A DNA stretch of 64,000 bases. Source: Gnetum montanum. Taxonomy: Eukaryota > Streptophyta > Gnetopsida > Gnetales > Gnetaceae. The notes under the pieces were generated by a model. It saw nothing but the letters and a program-made list of their open reading frames with translations, did no database searches and had not been told where the DNA came from. The DNA lies in assembly GCA_015680685.1 (NCBI GenBank), contig MNCI01016437.1:40551-104550 (forward strand). The letters are read 5' to 3'. Both the position numbers and the translations under genes were made by a program. This document shows, in pieces, positions 1-12,428 of the stretch. How positions within the stretch are numbered: the stretch's first letter is position 1; each line of letters opens with the position of its first letter.

Positions 1-285
1 GGTTAATTTAGACTTAGTTAGTTATTTAGAGTTAGTTAATTAGTTTTTGCAACCCTTCACCTCAATAGCATAGGAGCTAAAACATAAAAGCTATAAAAAT
101 CATATACCTCGGACTTACTTAACCATACATCATGACAAATACAAGTAAGCCTGGGAAGACAACGAATAATTAACCTTAAGTGTTCCATTAGGCGTGTAGG
201 CACTTAGTTTGCGGAGTTCGACCGGATCACGCGTGTTACACTCGTATTCGTATGGTTGAGCGTAGGGGTACCTCGCCGCTCATCA
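1..285 (+). repeat. Athila-type LTR, 3' terminal fragment
   Basis: The reverse complement of this stretch matches the TGATGAG-starting repeats at 44532, 50744 and 56067, so this copy reads in plus orientation and ends with CTCATCA at 279-285. It lacks its 5' part because the window starts inside it. A complete element would have a primer binding site starting TGG next; here RT coding sequence follows directly. Shared blocks include a run read as GTATGGTTGAGYGTAGGGGT and the region around the words CGGACTTACTTAACCATAC. High confidence for family membership; the element it belonged to is unclear. Confidence 0.85.
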
Positions 286-1060
286 CATGGCTTACTAACC
301 TTATGCTAGTAAGAAAGAAGAATGGTGATATTAAGATTTATGTAGATTTTAGAAATTTGAATAAAGCCTCTGAAAAAGACAAATATCCACTTCCTAGAAT
401 TGATGAAATGTTGAACAAAGTATTAAGTTGTCAAGTATATTCTTTCCTAGATGGCTTTTCAAGATATAATTAAATCATGCTAGATAAGGGTGAAAAATAT
501 AAAACAACATTTATCACTAAATGGGAAACTTTCACTTACCAAAGAATGCTTTTCAAAGGATAATGGATTTAGCCTTTAAAGGTTTAGTAGCCAAATTTTT
601 TATGGTTTATTTTGATGATATCACTATCTTTTCAAATAGGAAGGAAGATCATATTGCTGATCTTCAAGAAGTTTTTAATAGATGTTTTGAGTGTGATATT
701 TTATTAAATCCTAAGAAATGTATCTTCAGGCTTAAATCTAGAAGTTTACTAGGCCATGCAATTTGTCAAGAAGGAATTGCTATATATAACTCCTAAATTC
801 AAGCAGTACAAAGTATCGATCATCATACAAGTAAAAAGTCTCTTAGATCTTTCTTTGGGAAAATAAATTTCATTAAGAAATTTATCCTTCGATTTATTGA
901 AAGTACTAAACCTTTGATGCATATCCTAAAAAAGGATGTCCTAGTAGGAAAAACACCAAAATTGGAAAGAGCATTAGTAGAAATTAAGAAAGCTATTCAG
1001 GAAGCTCCTTACTTGGTAAAACCAAAATTGAAAGAAGATTTCTAGTTGTATGATTTTGCT
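286..1060 (+). pseudogene. Ty3/gypsy reverse transcriptase remnant
   Basis: The translation shows the ordered RT blocks of a Ty3/gypsy polymerase: VRKKNGDIKIYVDFRNLN, then KYPLPRIDEM, then SFLDGFSRYN followed by a stop where Gln is usual, then YFDDITIFS at about 607-635 as the catalytic FDD/YxDD box, and LLGHAICQEGI near 750-780. The fold continues as SLRSFFGKINFIKKFI near 840-890 and the start of RNase H (YDFASNELVAIILTQKDK at 1046-1100). Frameshifts and stops make it non-functional. The block begins in mid-domain at the tryptophan of the WVSN-type motif, right at the end of the preceding LTR, so gag, protease and the N-terminal RT are missing. Lineage looks Tat-like; this is inferred by eye. 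Confidence 0.8.
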
Positions 1061-2250
1061 TCAAATGAATTAGTTGCTATCATTTTAACTCAAAAAGATA
1101 AAGTTCTAGGCCAATACGTCCTTGTAGGTGATAACACACTCTATCACAGATCCTACGATGACATAATGCTAACCTATGTTAGTGATAGCGAAGCACAAAA
1201 GATTGTTGATCAAGTCCATGAGGGGTTCTGTAGAGGTCACATAGCACCCAAGGCAATGACATTGAAAATCAGATGCTTAAGCTACTATTGGCCTTACATA
1301 GAACACGATTGAATTTCAAAGGTTAAGATGTGCAATGTGTGTCAATGACATGAAAACTTAATGCATGTGCCACTCATTGAATTGCATACCACATAGATCA
1401 TGTGGTCATTTTAACATTGGGGATTGAATATCATAGGACCTATCTCACCTAAGTATTCCGTAGGACATAGCTTCATCATAACTACAACTGAATACTTTAC
1501 CAAGTGGTTTGAAGCTATTATCCTTAAGAAGACAACATCGCAACAAATTTGCAAATTCATCCTTGATAACATAGTGAGCTGATTTGGTTTGCCCATGACC
1601 CTAGTCATAGATAGTGGGCCATAGTTTAGCAGTGTAGAAACAAAGCCTTCTATGAACACCTTGGCATTTAGCATTTCTTTTCATCACCATACTACCCATA
1701 GGTGAATGGCCAAGTAGAGGCTATAAACAAAGTCATCATCAACTTTTGGAAGAAGATGCTTAGCAATAGCAAACAATGATGGGACAAGTTGCTAGTCAAC
1801 ACATTATGGGCCTACATGTAGAACAACCACACGTATGAAATCATATAGCCTTGTGTATGGGTTTGATGTAATTTTACCTCTTGAATTATAGGTTCCATTG
1901 CTCCACATGATCCTCTAAAGCTTCATCGATGAGACTTAGAATAATGAGTTGAGAATCATGACCCTGACTCTATAGAGGAGGAGTGCATGCAGACGCTTGA
2001 CTACATCGAATGGTATCAAGAAAAGTAATGAAAAAAGCACCATCACAATTAACATCAACACCCGATCAAGAAAGGGGACTTAGTCCTCAAGATTTTTCAC
2101 AAACCCATGGATAAATTCTTAGCCAACTGGGAAGGGCCTTTCTTGCTCACCAAGGCCTATGAAAATGGAGCATTTAAGCTTGCTAATCTAGATGAAAATG
2201 AGTTTGCCAGTATGATCAATCATTTGTACTTGAAGCTGTACTACTTCTAG
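1061..2250 (+). pseudogene. Tat-lineage integrase remnant (RNase H mostly lost)
   Basis: After a stub of RNase H the frame runs into the integrase zinc-binding domain: QKIVDQVHEGFCRGHIAPK at about 1197-1253, then YYWPYIEHD and the CNVCQ pair near 1332-1346 (HHCC type). The core follows with HWGLNIIGPI near 1416-1446, a TKWFEA block near 1498-1515 and a GLPMTLVIDSGP block near 1585-1620. The C-terminal end reads NWEGPFLLTKAYENGAFKL near 2125-2180, as in Tat-type integrases. Many TAG, TGA and TAA stops and frameshifts are present. A similar integrase start occurs at 35550 in another copy. Confidence is high for integrase and good for the Tat lineage. Confidence 0.82.
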
Positions 2251-2269
2251 TACACAACATTACATCAAT

Positions 2270-2705
2270 GACAAAGTAAGGTAAGCAAGCATCTGCTATG
2301 ATGTTAAATTGACATAGATAGTCTGCTATGACTATAAACTAGTACAAAACGTCCTTGGGCTATGACATTAAACTAGCATCCATAGCAGTAATTTCGCTAT
2401 GATTATAAACTAGCAGAACAAGTATTTGGACCATGACACTAAAACTAGCATCCACAAGATAGTCCAGTATAGCTATAAACTAGTACAGCTCATCCTTGCG
2501 TCATGCTGTTGAATTGGCATGACATTCATCATCTACTATGATGTTAAACTAGCACATACTAGTATGCTAGAACTATAAACTAGCACATCATGGTCTACCA
2601 AGATCTTAAATTAGGTTCACGGTCTACTAGGACCTTAAATTAGCATAGCATGTGGTCTACTAAGACCTAAAACTAGGTTTACAGTTTAGCACACACAGCT
2701 CAACA
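2270..2705. repeat. Tat 3' UTR short-repeat array, copy 1
   Basis: Imperfect units of about 40-55 bases with the core CTATGAYNNTAAACTAGCA repeat about ten times. The same core recurs at 22269-22790, 28905-29190, 34312-34600 and 35829-36120. The array starts right after the end of integrase. It matches the position and behaviour described for hypervariable 3' UTR tandem repeats of Tat-lineage elements; no coding capacity is seen. Confidence 0.75.
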
Positions 2706-4352
2706 TGCACAGTTCTACAAACAAATAAGCATGAATACTTCCAATCCTCCATCATCTACCCATGCCTCATGGATAGGGTGAGGTGGGGCATTGTAGTTCT
2801 AGAATGGAGTTGACATAATAAAAAAAAGGTGTTTGGAACATTTGTAGTGTCATAGTCCTTGGCATTTTATTTATCCTCTAGAGATGCCTTTGGGTAGTTT
2901 GCTAACCTTTTGGAGCTACCGCCACCATCACCAGTCATACCACCCCAAGCCTTGCCAATAGCATCATTGGCCTTAGGTATTTCATTATTGGTTATAGCTC
3001 TCACCATTAGCACCACCTGTTGGAGTCCCAGTAGCATTATGGACTAGCCATAGCACTGAAATCATCTAGCCCTCACCATTGCCTAGGATTGGAAGTGCAT
3101 CCAACAACTTGGCTCTTTGCCATTTTTCTAGATTTCCAAGTTCTTATCCTTGGTGTGAAGTCTCAAGAAGTTGCATCAACATCACCCCTAGAGACTTTGC
3201 TAGCCTCCCTTGGGTGCTCGCTTCTGGTGTGGCTACTAGAGATTTTGTAGCCTTCTAGCTCTGACACCTACACTGGCCTTCTTGCTTTGGCATAGCAAGC
3301 TCTTGCAGCTGGTCCAACACTCATGAAACTTGTAGCACCTTTACAACTAGTAGTTTGCTCTTATCTCACATGTTGTGTGGTTGTTTTCTTGTCTTCTCTA
3401 TGTTGTGTTTGGAAGATGCAGCCCTGGAGGTAGTCATTCAAAGATGCATTTCATCGTAGTGGCAACCACATTGCTTTGATGTGCCTAGTTGAACTCACCA
3501 AGGCACTCGAGAGTGAACATCCCTATTACCCTACCATAACCTAATCTCATTGATTCCTTTACATTACATTTTTTCCACTTTCTCTGCTAGCTTCTCTGAT
3601 GCACATAGCATCCTTATTTCAATTGACCATAGAACCCATGATGGATGTAATGCAACTTGTCCAATGGGGAGCCTCTATGGGTTGGTCAAAGCCCAAGTGA
3701 ATGTAATGCAACTTATTCTAGGGAGGAAACACCTATCCTATAGATGCAATATGGTTGCCTCTAAGCAAAGCCTATCAAGTGGCATGTAGTCCACTTGATG
3801 ATAAGCATTTTTAGCTAGCATTTCACAAAGAAAAAAGAAAAAAGAAAAAGGAAAAAGCATAAAACTTAAGAAAAAAGGGGAAAAAAGGGGTAAAACATGT
3901 CCCTGAGAAAAATCTAACAAAGTTGCATTTTGGCAATCGATCCAACCCTAAATTCACATCGGCCTTCTCATTAGCACTTTGATGAGAGGCCAACATGTTA
4001 AGGCTAAGTCATTTTGGTGTCATGGGTGATAGCTCTCTCACAATAATTTCAATGACAGGCTAGTGCTTTGGTGATAAGCCATCCTAGTGCCATGATCATG
4101 GTTAGCCATGCTGACCCTGCATCTTACAACATGATATATCAGTTGCCTTTCATTCCTCCCTTGCTATCCCAAGCTAATTTCCTACATCCATTACCTGTAG
4201 CATACCATTGTCTTTAGCACTCTCAAGCCTAGTGAAGTGCCCTCTAATTAGGTACCGATGAGCAATGTTGGTGCCATGTCTGTTGTGGTGTTTTGGGTTC
4301 TTTATCAATGTCTCTCAGGCCACTCCTTCAAAAATTGACAAAGAGGGGCCAA
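2706..4352 (+). other. Tat 3' noncoding region with polypurine tract
   Basis: No coding signal was found. Blocks here recur near 22910-23790 and 36170-37519, for example a TTTTCTTGTCTTCT...TTGTGTTTG block near 3380-3410 and a purine-rich AAAAAAGAAAAAGG stretch near 3830-3890. The tract AAAGAGGGGCCAA at 4340-4352 directly precedes the LTR start TGAAACACCAC, as expected for the primer of plus-strand DNA synthesis. Confidence 0.7.
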
Positions 4353-5955
4353 TGAAACACCACCAAATTCAAGAAACAACACCTCAACAAGAAATTTCTC
4401 TAAGTGTCAACATGAGGTAAATGTTTTCTAGGTGTTTGACCCATGCTTCCATTACTAGGACTATGCTCTAGAGCATAGTCAATGTAGCACATAGCATAGA
4501 CCCAAAATTGTAAACTTTTCTAAGTGCCAATAGTAGTTGTAAAATTTTTCTAAGTGTTGTGCTACACTCCTATCAACTCTACTACTCTCTAGAGCATAGT
4601 CAGTGTAGCATGCACTTTGGTGGCTAATTTTGCCTAAGTGCCAAGCCAAAATCTATCAAGCCAGCTCATCATGGAAGAGGCATTTTAACAAATTTTCTAA
4701 CTCCTAAATCTACCCCTCTTGCTACACTCTAGATCATAGCCAACATAGCTTCGATGAAGATTGCAAGTTTTGCCAATTTTTTCTAAGTATCAATGCTATG
4801 TTCTCACTCTTCCTAGTATGCTCCATAGTGTAGCCAAAATTGGACTTTAATTTTTGTAGAATTTTCCTAATTGTTGGACTATGCTTCAAATTGTAGCTAG
4901 TGTAGCAATGCAAGGTAGCCTCTAAAAGATTTTAGAGCTTAGCACCAGCCTCCATCTCAGCTTCAACACCTCTTCAACAAGCAATATCAATAATTTTCAC
5001 TTTATTTTCACCCCCTATGTCCCAAAATTGTACCTACTCTTGGGCCCACTTGAAAGAGGGAAGAGTGTAGCCTCCAAATTACATTTTTTGTAAGTACATT
5101 GTGGTGTTTTTGAGTCTAGCACATGCAATCTTGGCAATGTAGTCATGGTCTGGCAATCTGTTGGGATCCATTGGAGTACATCAAAGTGTAGCACTAGTTG
5201 CTTCAATGAGAGCGTAGCTTGGGTCAACATAGCCTCAACTACCCTCTACCATGTGGCACCCAATCCTCACTTCACGTTAACCCTAACCCTATAAATATCC
5301 TTGCATTTTACATTTTGGAATAGTTAGCTAGCAATTTCATTTTAGTAGTTAGCACTTTGGCACTAGCACCCTTACACCCAAACATTCTTAAGGCCTTGGA
5401 AAAACTTTGGGACACAACATTTTGACACCATAGCACACCACAACTTGTAGGACACCACAGTAGCCAACTTGGTAAGCTCAATCTTCATGGTGGATGTCAG
5501 TTTCATAACTTAAATATTCTAGAGACTGTGACTGCATTACCTACTACACTCGTCTGTATACTATGTACCTCCTCACCTCTCTTTTGCAATTGCTACGCTC
5601 CCTCATTTGGGGTGGTGTCATTCTTCCTCTCTCAAACTACTTTGCATTTTTGAAAACTTTTATTTGGTATTTAGCATTGCACTTGCATTTTTTCACTATT
5701 TTTCACACATTTGCATGTTTGCACTGTCGTTTTCACATTGGAAAACCCTACAACACTTTGACTTAGTTGGTCCCGATACCACTAAAAACACCATTTTTTC
5801 AAAACACTTTGTAAGTCTTAGTTTGATTAATAAGACTATCCTAGATGCTCTACCTCTAATAGCCCTTCGGATGGGGGTAGGGTTAGGACTGTATCATAGC
5901 CACAGACCCCTCGACATGACCATTCTAGCTACCAACATTTTAAATCACTACACTA
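4353..5955 (+). repeat. Tat LTR, diverged copy
   Basis: It starts TGAAACACCACC after a polypurine tract, like the LTR at 23791. The first 600 bases carry repeated words such as CTAGAGCATAGTC and GTGTAGCA spaced about 100-130 bases apart, the counterpart of the palindromic U3 repeats of the other copies. A TATA box, TATAAATA, lies at 5290-5297. Near 5845-5955 the order of words (CTCTACCT, GGTAGGGT, a GACCCCTCGACATG block, CATTCTAGC) matches the end of the LTR at 18059. No PBS follows it, which fits a 3' LTR. Confidence 0.7.
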
Positions 5956-6200
5956 CCAAGGTTAGAAATTTATTAAAAGTTATTTAATGAAATGGCATCT
6001 CAAACTTCCAAAATAAGGAAAATAATAGAGTTTGTGGATGCTTAGATGTCGTGGACTCATTACCTATTCCATGAAAAAGAAACCATGCCTTAGCCATTGG
6101 TACAAAAATTTAGATATAGAGATCAAACATTATCAAATGAAGCATTAAGTGCAAACTACCATTAGTAAAAACTACAACACCACTGTGTCCTATTGGCACA
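5956..6200. other. Short unassigned junction sequence
   Basis: This lies between a Tat LTR and the 3' end of a minus-strand Athila element. A short plus-strand reading frame from the ATG at 5991 (MASQTSKIRKIIEFVDA, then a stop) can be read, but it has no recognisable domain. No terminal repeat or target duplication was identified. Confidence 0.35.
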
Positions 6201-6500
6201 AAGCACATTTATTAACAAAAATTAGAAAATTACACTAAAAATAAAGTAAAATATATAAGATAGTGTAAAATATTCAAGAAAAATTTAAATGTACTAATAG
6301 TGGTGTAAAAAAAAATGGCGTAAAATAGGAAAAATTTTAAAAATCAAAAAGGTGTAAAATAAAAAAATTGCAAAGAAAAAAATGTGTAAAAAAAAATACA
6401 AAAATTGAGAAGCCATATATACGATTAGCATGGATGACCATCTCCTGCACAATTGAGTTGGAAGGAGGAGATCCGAAGAATTGAGCATGGTTGCCCATCC
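6201..6500 (-). repeat. Athila 3' noncoding segment, A-rich
   Basis: On the plus strand this is a run of GTGTAAAAAAAA-type words followed by ATTAGCATGGATGACCATCTCC. The same order occurs at 58110-58390 in another Athila copy, so it is the region downstream of integrase. The element's 3' LTR was not found below it; the copy seems truncated near 6200. Confidence 0.6.
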
Positions 6501-7800
6501 ATTGAGGTATTCATTGCACTAGCTTGCTTAGGCTCATGAAAAGGATTTATTTATTTGATTTTGACCAATTTCTTTTTGCTTGGGCTTTTAGGTTTATATA
6601 TGATCATGGTCCTAGAAGAAAGGTTTCATCAATTATGTAAGGCCCTTTCTACAACATTTGGAATTTGATTTTTTTGAGGTACATGTGTGGGATTCTAGTA
6701 GAGAACCTTATCTCTTGATTAGAATCTTACTTTCTATATTTTAAGATCATGACACTGCTTATTGAATGCTCTGTGCACTTCATTCAAAGATAGGGCTACC
6801 AATTGATTTTCATCTAGCATATGGAGGCTGATTAGTCTTTCTTTTTGTGCTAGACTTAGGTCCAGATGTAGATCACATGCTGTTGAGAGTGTACGAAGCT
6901 CAAATTGAATTAGGAGCTTTGGAAGTTTTCCATACATCAACTCATAGGAAGAGCAGCTAATAGAACGTTTTCATGTTGAGTGATAAGCCCAAAGGGCATC
7001 ATTGAATTTTGTGCTCCAATCTCTTCTATATTTCCTAATAGTTCTTGTTAGAATCTTTGTAATCTTCCTATTAGTTACCTCTACTTGACCGTTGGCTTGG
7101 GGGTGATAGGGTGTTGTTAATTTAAGTTCAACCCCCAAGTGTTGTATGAGTTTTTAGAAAGTGGCACATGTAAAATGGGTTTTGTTGTCAGAAATTAGTG
7201 CATTTGGAACCTTAAACTTGTTCACAACATTTTGTTATACAAATTGAGCAGTAGTGGATAATGTACAATCGATGAATGGTTGTTGCTTATGCCCATTTGG
7301 TATAGTAGTCAACAACAAAAATTATATATGCCTTCCTACTAGACATGTGTGATGGGATCCATGAAATTTATGCCTCATATATCAAGGGGTTCTAGTGATT
7401 AAATCCATTGTTAAGGACCCTCCATTTATGTGGTCATCCCACCATCTCTTTGATAGCATTCATAAGATCGAACATATTGGTGGACATCACTAAAGATTAT
7501 GGGCCAAGGGTGTTCTACCATTAGGATTTTTATGGCCATGCATCTCCCAGCATAGTGGCCTCCATAAGGGCCTTCATGAGCATCCTAGAAAATGTGCAAT
7601 TGATCTACATCAAGTACATACCAATGAACTAGGCCATCGACACATACCTTGTAAAGGTATTTGTCGATTTTCATGAAGCACTTAGCCTAATGAAGAAACT
7701 ATTATTTCTTCCTATGGTCTAGATATTGTGGCATCTCTTGCGTGAGAAGATAAGTGAGAATGCCATCATGCTATTTTGGTTTTGTAGGCATTTGTTCATT
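6501..7800 (-). pseudogene. Athila integrase remnant
   Basis: Read on the minus strand, the zinc-binding part shows HEGPYGGHYAGR at about 7585-7535 and a CYQRDG block after it. The core contains TPYHPQANGQVE at about 7120-7080, the well-known block around the catalytic Glu of gypsy integrases. Stops and frameshifts are frequent, so the protein is dead. It is continuous in order with RNase H and RT on the same strand at higher coordinates. C-terminal integrase sequence runs to about 6500, where it meets the A-rich 3' noncoding segment. Confidence 0.82.
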
Positions 7801-8490
7801 TATTGTAGTGGCAAAGAGAAGTTCATTGGAAAATTGGCCAGAGAGTAGACTCTCCTCCTCTTTTTTATCCCATTGTAACTAAAACAAGTGATTAGTGACC
7901 ACATTGTCAATCCCCTTTCAATCTACCATTGTAAGATTGGATTCTTGAAAGATCACCAACCATCATAGGATACAAGGGCTTATCATTGTCTTGTTCATAT
8001 GAAAGTAGATTGCACTGTGATTAGTATGCATAAACACTTTATATCCAAGCACATAGTGCTTGAACTTTTTTAGAGCATACACCACCATCATCAATTCTTT
8101 TTCTATGGTGGTGTAATTTAGTTGTTGACCCTGAATGCTTTGACTCTTGTAGTGGATGTATTATGGACATTTCTTATCATCCAACGATGTAAGCACAACG
8201 TCCAAGGCATAATCAGATGCATTTGTCATAATATGAAATGGTCTCGACTAGTTAGGTGCTCGTAGAATTAGAATCTCTACAAGCTTCTATTTGAGGATTT
8301 GAAATGTATTTTCACATTTTCTAGCCTAGATGAAGGGAGAATCTTTCTTTGTTAGCTCAACCAATGGTTTTGCTATCTTGGAGAAATTCTCTATGAAATA
8401 GTAGTAGTAACTAGTATGTCCAAGGAATGATCAAACATCTTTGATAGTTTTTGGTTGACGAGTGATTCCTTGGGTGACCTTTATCTTTTT
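7801..8490 (-). pseudogene. Athila RNase H remnant
   Basis: The minus strand reads TNASDYALDVVLTS near 8225-8185, then a QQLNYTTIEKELMMVVYALK block near 8135-8075. This is the usual sequence around the RNase H active site (SD...EKEL). It is followed by FKHYVLGYKVFMHTNHSA near 8070-8015. Order and spacing to RT (8.5-9.06 kb) and integrase (below 7.8 kb) are those of an intact gypsy pol. The frame is broken by several TAG stops. Confidence 0.8.
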
Positions 8491-9065
8491 GAGGTCTACC
8501 TCAATCCCTTCCTATGAAAGTTGGTGCCTTAATACAATACCCTCTTGAACCATGAGATGGCTCTTTTTGCTAATTGAGCCACAAATTGTTTTCCACACAT
8601 ATTTTTAGTACTTTCTCAAGGTAGCCTAAGGCTTGATCAAATGTAGAGCCATGGGTTGAGAAGTCATCCATGAAGACTTCTAATCTGCTACCTATTTGCT
8701 ATTGAAAGATACTTAAGACCAAGCATTGGAAAGTGGCAAAAATATTACATAGACCAAAAGGCATCTTGCAATATGCAAAGGTTCCCTAAAAACTTGTGAA
8801 TGTTATTTTTCCCTAATGTTTTGGTGCAATCTAGATTTGGTTATAGCCACTATAACTATCCAAAAAACTATAATAGCAATGCCTAGATATGGTGTCTAAC
8901 ACCTAATTAATGAATGACAATAGAAAATGATCTTTAAATGTTTCCATGTTTAACAGCCTAAAGTCAATATAAACCTACCATTTACCATCTCTCTTTGGCA
9001 CTATAACAAGTGGATTGACCCACTCACTATCCACAATGGGGTAGATGAACCCTACCTTTAGGAGT
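8491..9065 (-). pseudogene. Athila reverse transcriptase remnant
   Basis: On the minus strand the motifs come in RT order: HPLVIVPKRDGKW at about 9030-8990, YSFLDSYSGYNQI at about 8870-8830, FAYCKMPFGLCN at about 8780-8745, and the catalytic block EVFMDDF at 8680-8660 (MDD of the xxDD motif). LEKVLKICVENNLWLN and a LMVQEGIVLRHQLS block follow. EVFMDDFS and MVQEGIVLGH-type blocks are typical of the Athila lineage, which is why I assign it there. Most breaks are TAG or TAA codons. The enzyme once copied element RNA in virus-like particles. Confidence 0.85.
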
Positions 9066-9800
9066 TACTCAATCTCCTCCTTGACAATTTGCTTCAATTT
9101 TGGGTTTAATCACTATTGTGGTTACCTCCTTGGCTTCATAGATGGATCAATGCAAATGCAATGCTGGCATATCCATGGATCAATTCTAGTGAGTTTAGGA
9201 TATTACCAAGTAAAGTATATTGGCTATTTATTGATCACTTTCAACAATTTTGCTTTCTGCTTAGGAGTATGTTTGGCATTAAGTATAATCAACTTGCCAT
9301 TTCTTAAGAATTCATATTCTAGGCTGGTAGGTAGTATTTTCAACTCTACGGGCTCTTGTTTAAAATTCTTAGGGATCTCCAACTCTCCCTAATTAGTATT
9401 AGCATTTTCATCATCAAAGAGTTGGTGATGAACCTGCTCTAGTTCATCCATGCCTATGACATAAGTTCATGTCAAGCTCTCAGAAGGTTCCATGCACATT
9501 ATACTATTGTCAAGATCAATTGTCAACCAATGGGTGTCCCCCTTGGATTTTTCAACCTTGAATAGTATAAAATTAGCAAGATAAGATCACCAACAAACAA
9601 TGGTCATAATGTCTTCAACCAATTCCAATAGAATAGTGATGGATTGGTCTACCAAATCCAATTTGATATTTATCTTCTTGAGAGGTAGTAGGTTCCAAGT
9701 AGTATACATCTCAAGGGAAATCAAGTTCACACCAAAACCTAAATCAAGAATATACTTACATGGTTAATTCCCATTAATATGTAGATAGATAAGAAGACTC
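9066..9800 (-). pseudogene. Athila protease and linker remnant
   Basis: The minus strand between about 9760 and 9560 reads ILDLGFGVNLISLEMYTTWN, which aligns with LLDSSSRVNLIS at about 47980 and LLNSGSRVNLVS at 51745. This is the retropepsin active-site block, and here D-S-G has become D-L-G. The LVDQSI and VEDIMTIV blocks follow. The stretch from 9560 down to 9066 is the low-conservation linker leading to RT. The region is interrupted by stops. Confidence 0.7.
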
Positions 9801-12283
9801 CTAGGATCAACTAATTTCTTGGGAAGGTTACTAGCTCAAATCCAATTAGATATGGCATGAATAAGCATAATGGTATGGATTTTGGGTAGAATTTTGTTTG
9901 AAGGAGACCTAATGGAATGGTTTGCAAAGGATGAAGTAGGAGTAGGGTGATTAGCTGCCTATGTATATGAAGGCTTAGTAGGGCTATTGGGTCAGAAGAA
10001 TGGTCTTTTATGAGCACAATGTTTCGAACCCCTTAGTTGATGAACCAATTATAGATTGATAGCCCTAGTAGCATTTCGCTACTATAGCTAGCCTTGAAGT
10101 TCATCCTACATGGATTGAGAAGGTAATAGTTGAATTGAAGGTGGAAGATTAGGTGTAGAAATAGTAGGAGCATAAGGATAAAATGTGGCATCCCTTCTAG
10201 AATGTAGAGAATGAGTTTTGTAGTATTTAGGAAAGTGGTAGTGATGTTGGAAATGTGACAAGGTTTGCTAAACGTAATACCCACATGGATCAGGTTGCCT
10301 GTAAGGGTATTGCTACCTTGGTGGTGGCATCCCCCACGACTATGGTTATTGTCGCTATTGATATTGCTCATAAAATTGTGGTGGAGTTTCACTTGATAAT
10401 ATTGTTGTTGTTGATGGAACTACCTAGGATTGTCTTAAGGATAAGATAACATTTTTGGTGCTTACCTTTTTTCTAGTCATGGACTTAGAGCATACAACCC
10501 AAATTCCTATAAGTGTGACATAATGGGGAAACATCCCTTAGGATGTTCATATTGGTAGATGTCACATCCACCATTATCATCTAACTCAATTTCTATAACT
10601 TCATCTACTACAATAATTTTTCCCTTACCCCTTTGGTAAGCACATTCAGCTTCTTTTGCCTCTTACAGTTACGATTACTACTCTAATCTCTTGATTCTTT
10701 GGTGATTGTTAGAGTAATTTGGAATTTTTCATCTAATGAATCCCACATTTTATCCACCTTAGCTAAAATTCTAGACATAGACTTTTGGATTGGCAAGGTC
10801 TTTCTATTTACCACCTCATTAAGTGGTGATTCCTTATCACTATCACAAAATTGGACTTCTTTCTTTCTGATGGAAGGATTCCTATTGTATTCCTCTACAC
10901 TTTCACGTTTTCTAAACTCTCCTTCTTCTTTTGCTACTTGCTAAATTAGCCTTTGAATCTAATGGGCTCTGAGTTCTAATAGCCTCCCTTGGGCATAAAT
11001 GCCAAGAGTTCTCCTTGTTTTTGATCTAAGTCCATTTATGATATGGCGAAGTTGTTCTCATTGAGAATAACCATGGCCAAGGCATTGATGTATGAGAGAA
11101 TAGTATCTAACCATGGTAGTGTCCAAGGGTTCATGGTTTCCTTGCTTTCATCCTTGGATCTACCTTCTCAAATTAGACACTCTAGAGTACATCTGATACT
11201 TATTGTTGAATAGCTTGAGCATTGTACTCCACCTATGAATAGATTCTAGCTCCAAGGACTAGTACTAATTTTTTTCTTACTTGAGTGTCCTAGGAAATAG
11301 ATTTAATTTCTACTAATCATTTTTGATGTTTTTTAAGGCACAAGAATTATGAAAATCTTGAAAATGTGTTTGTATATTAGAGTTATATCCCCCCTTAAAT
11401 TTGGGAATATTGTTCATATGAAGTCATTTGATTCAACTATCAGTTGGAATTTTTATAGCCTCTACAATATTTAACATTGTTTGAGTTGCCAGCAAAGGAT
11501 CATCACCATCATTATTTCATTATTTTCAATGAAGTCCTTTGATACCCCTTTGTTCATTGTGGACCTGGCGATCATCATTATTATCATTCTATTCACCTCC
11601 ATCATGGTTGTTCCTTCTGTGACATTGATCAAAATGAGAAGAGGAAGAAAAATATGCAAATGAAGAGGGCAAAGAGGGAGGAGGACTACCACCACCATGG
11701 TATCTACTAACTTCCCTTCAGTTGTCACAAGCACATTCATTAGTTTTCTTATCACCTTGATGCTTAGCTAAGCCCCTACCTTAACTGCCATTTTTAACTG
11801 AACCTAGATTGTTGATAGTGGACCGCAAATTTAGGGCCACACTCCCATCATTAGTAATAAGGGATGGAGAATTTTCTTATTGAAAGCCCCTATAGGAAGG
11901 GTCCTCATTATCTTCTTGGTTAAGTAGGAATAAGGGACTGGTGAACTATTTCCCCTTCACAAACTCATGATGCTTCTCTTGGTGTCAATCTCTCCTACAT
12001 TGTGTTTCAGTGGGACAATAGTCTCGATAGTCATAATCATGCACAACATACTCCTCTTGAAGATCTTGGATGCCCAACTTCTTAAGAGTTTAAAGTAGCA
12101 TCATAGGCATAGATTGATCGAGAGGCATTACAAAGTTACCTTCCATATCATGCTACACAGTTTTTCATCCTGATGCAGGATGATGGTGAAGTTAGGCACA
12201 TACTCATCTGGATGAGTATATACCACCTTGCATTCTTTAGGGACTGACGACTTAGTATCATCACACTTGTGAGAAGAAGACAT
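9801..12283 (-). pseudogene. Athila gag remnant
   Basis: A start codon at 12283 on the minus strand opens a gag reading with the words VVYTHPDEYVPNFTIILHQD. The gag at 50602 has IAYTHPNEYISDFTFILHQD at the same place. Capsid-like sequence continues down through about 11000 and a proline/glutamine-rich C-terminal part through about 9900. The ATG sits about 130 bases inside the primer binding site at 12410-12427, as expected for a leader. Stops and frameshifts occur throughout; the element cannot make a full Gag. Confidence 0.75.
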
Positions 12284-12409
12284 TTTACAATACAAATAAA
12301 ATATCAATGTGCTTATGTAATTATATTTATTATGAGAATGATTTTGACCTTAGGGTTCATCTAATGATGTTCACTAAACATAGATAGCACACATTTCAAA
12401 CAAAAAGAG

Positions 12410-12427
12410 TCCCCGACAATAGCACCA
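12410..12427 (-). promoter_or_regulatory. Primer binding site, tRNA-Asp type
   Basis: The minus strand reads TGGTGCTATTGTCGGGGA, one base from the LTR end. The copy at 50725-50742 reads TGGGGCCGTTGCCGGGGA. Both are variants of the TGGCGCCGTTGCCGGGGA primer site known from plant Athila/Tat elements and complementary to tRNA-Asp. This copy has several substitutions, consistent with age. Confidence 0.8.
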
Positions 12428-12428
12428 A

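Noticed and set aside
252-473. A 73-codon open frame with start codon
   Set aside because: Its first third is LTR sequence; only the RT part is real coding sequence. The start is an accident of the LTR/RT junction.
10255-10449. Plus-strand frame opposite the Athila gag
   Set aside because: Shadow of the gag region on the other strand, in the place of the similar shadow at 48514-48738.
12410-12427. tRNA-like match
   Set aside because: Only 18 bases complementary to a tRNA 3' end; a primer binding site, not a tRNA gene.
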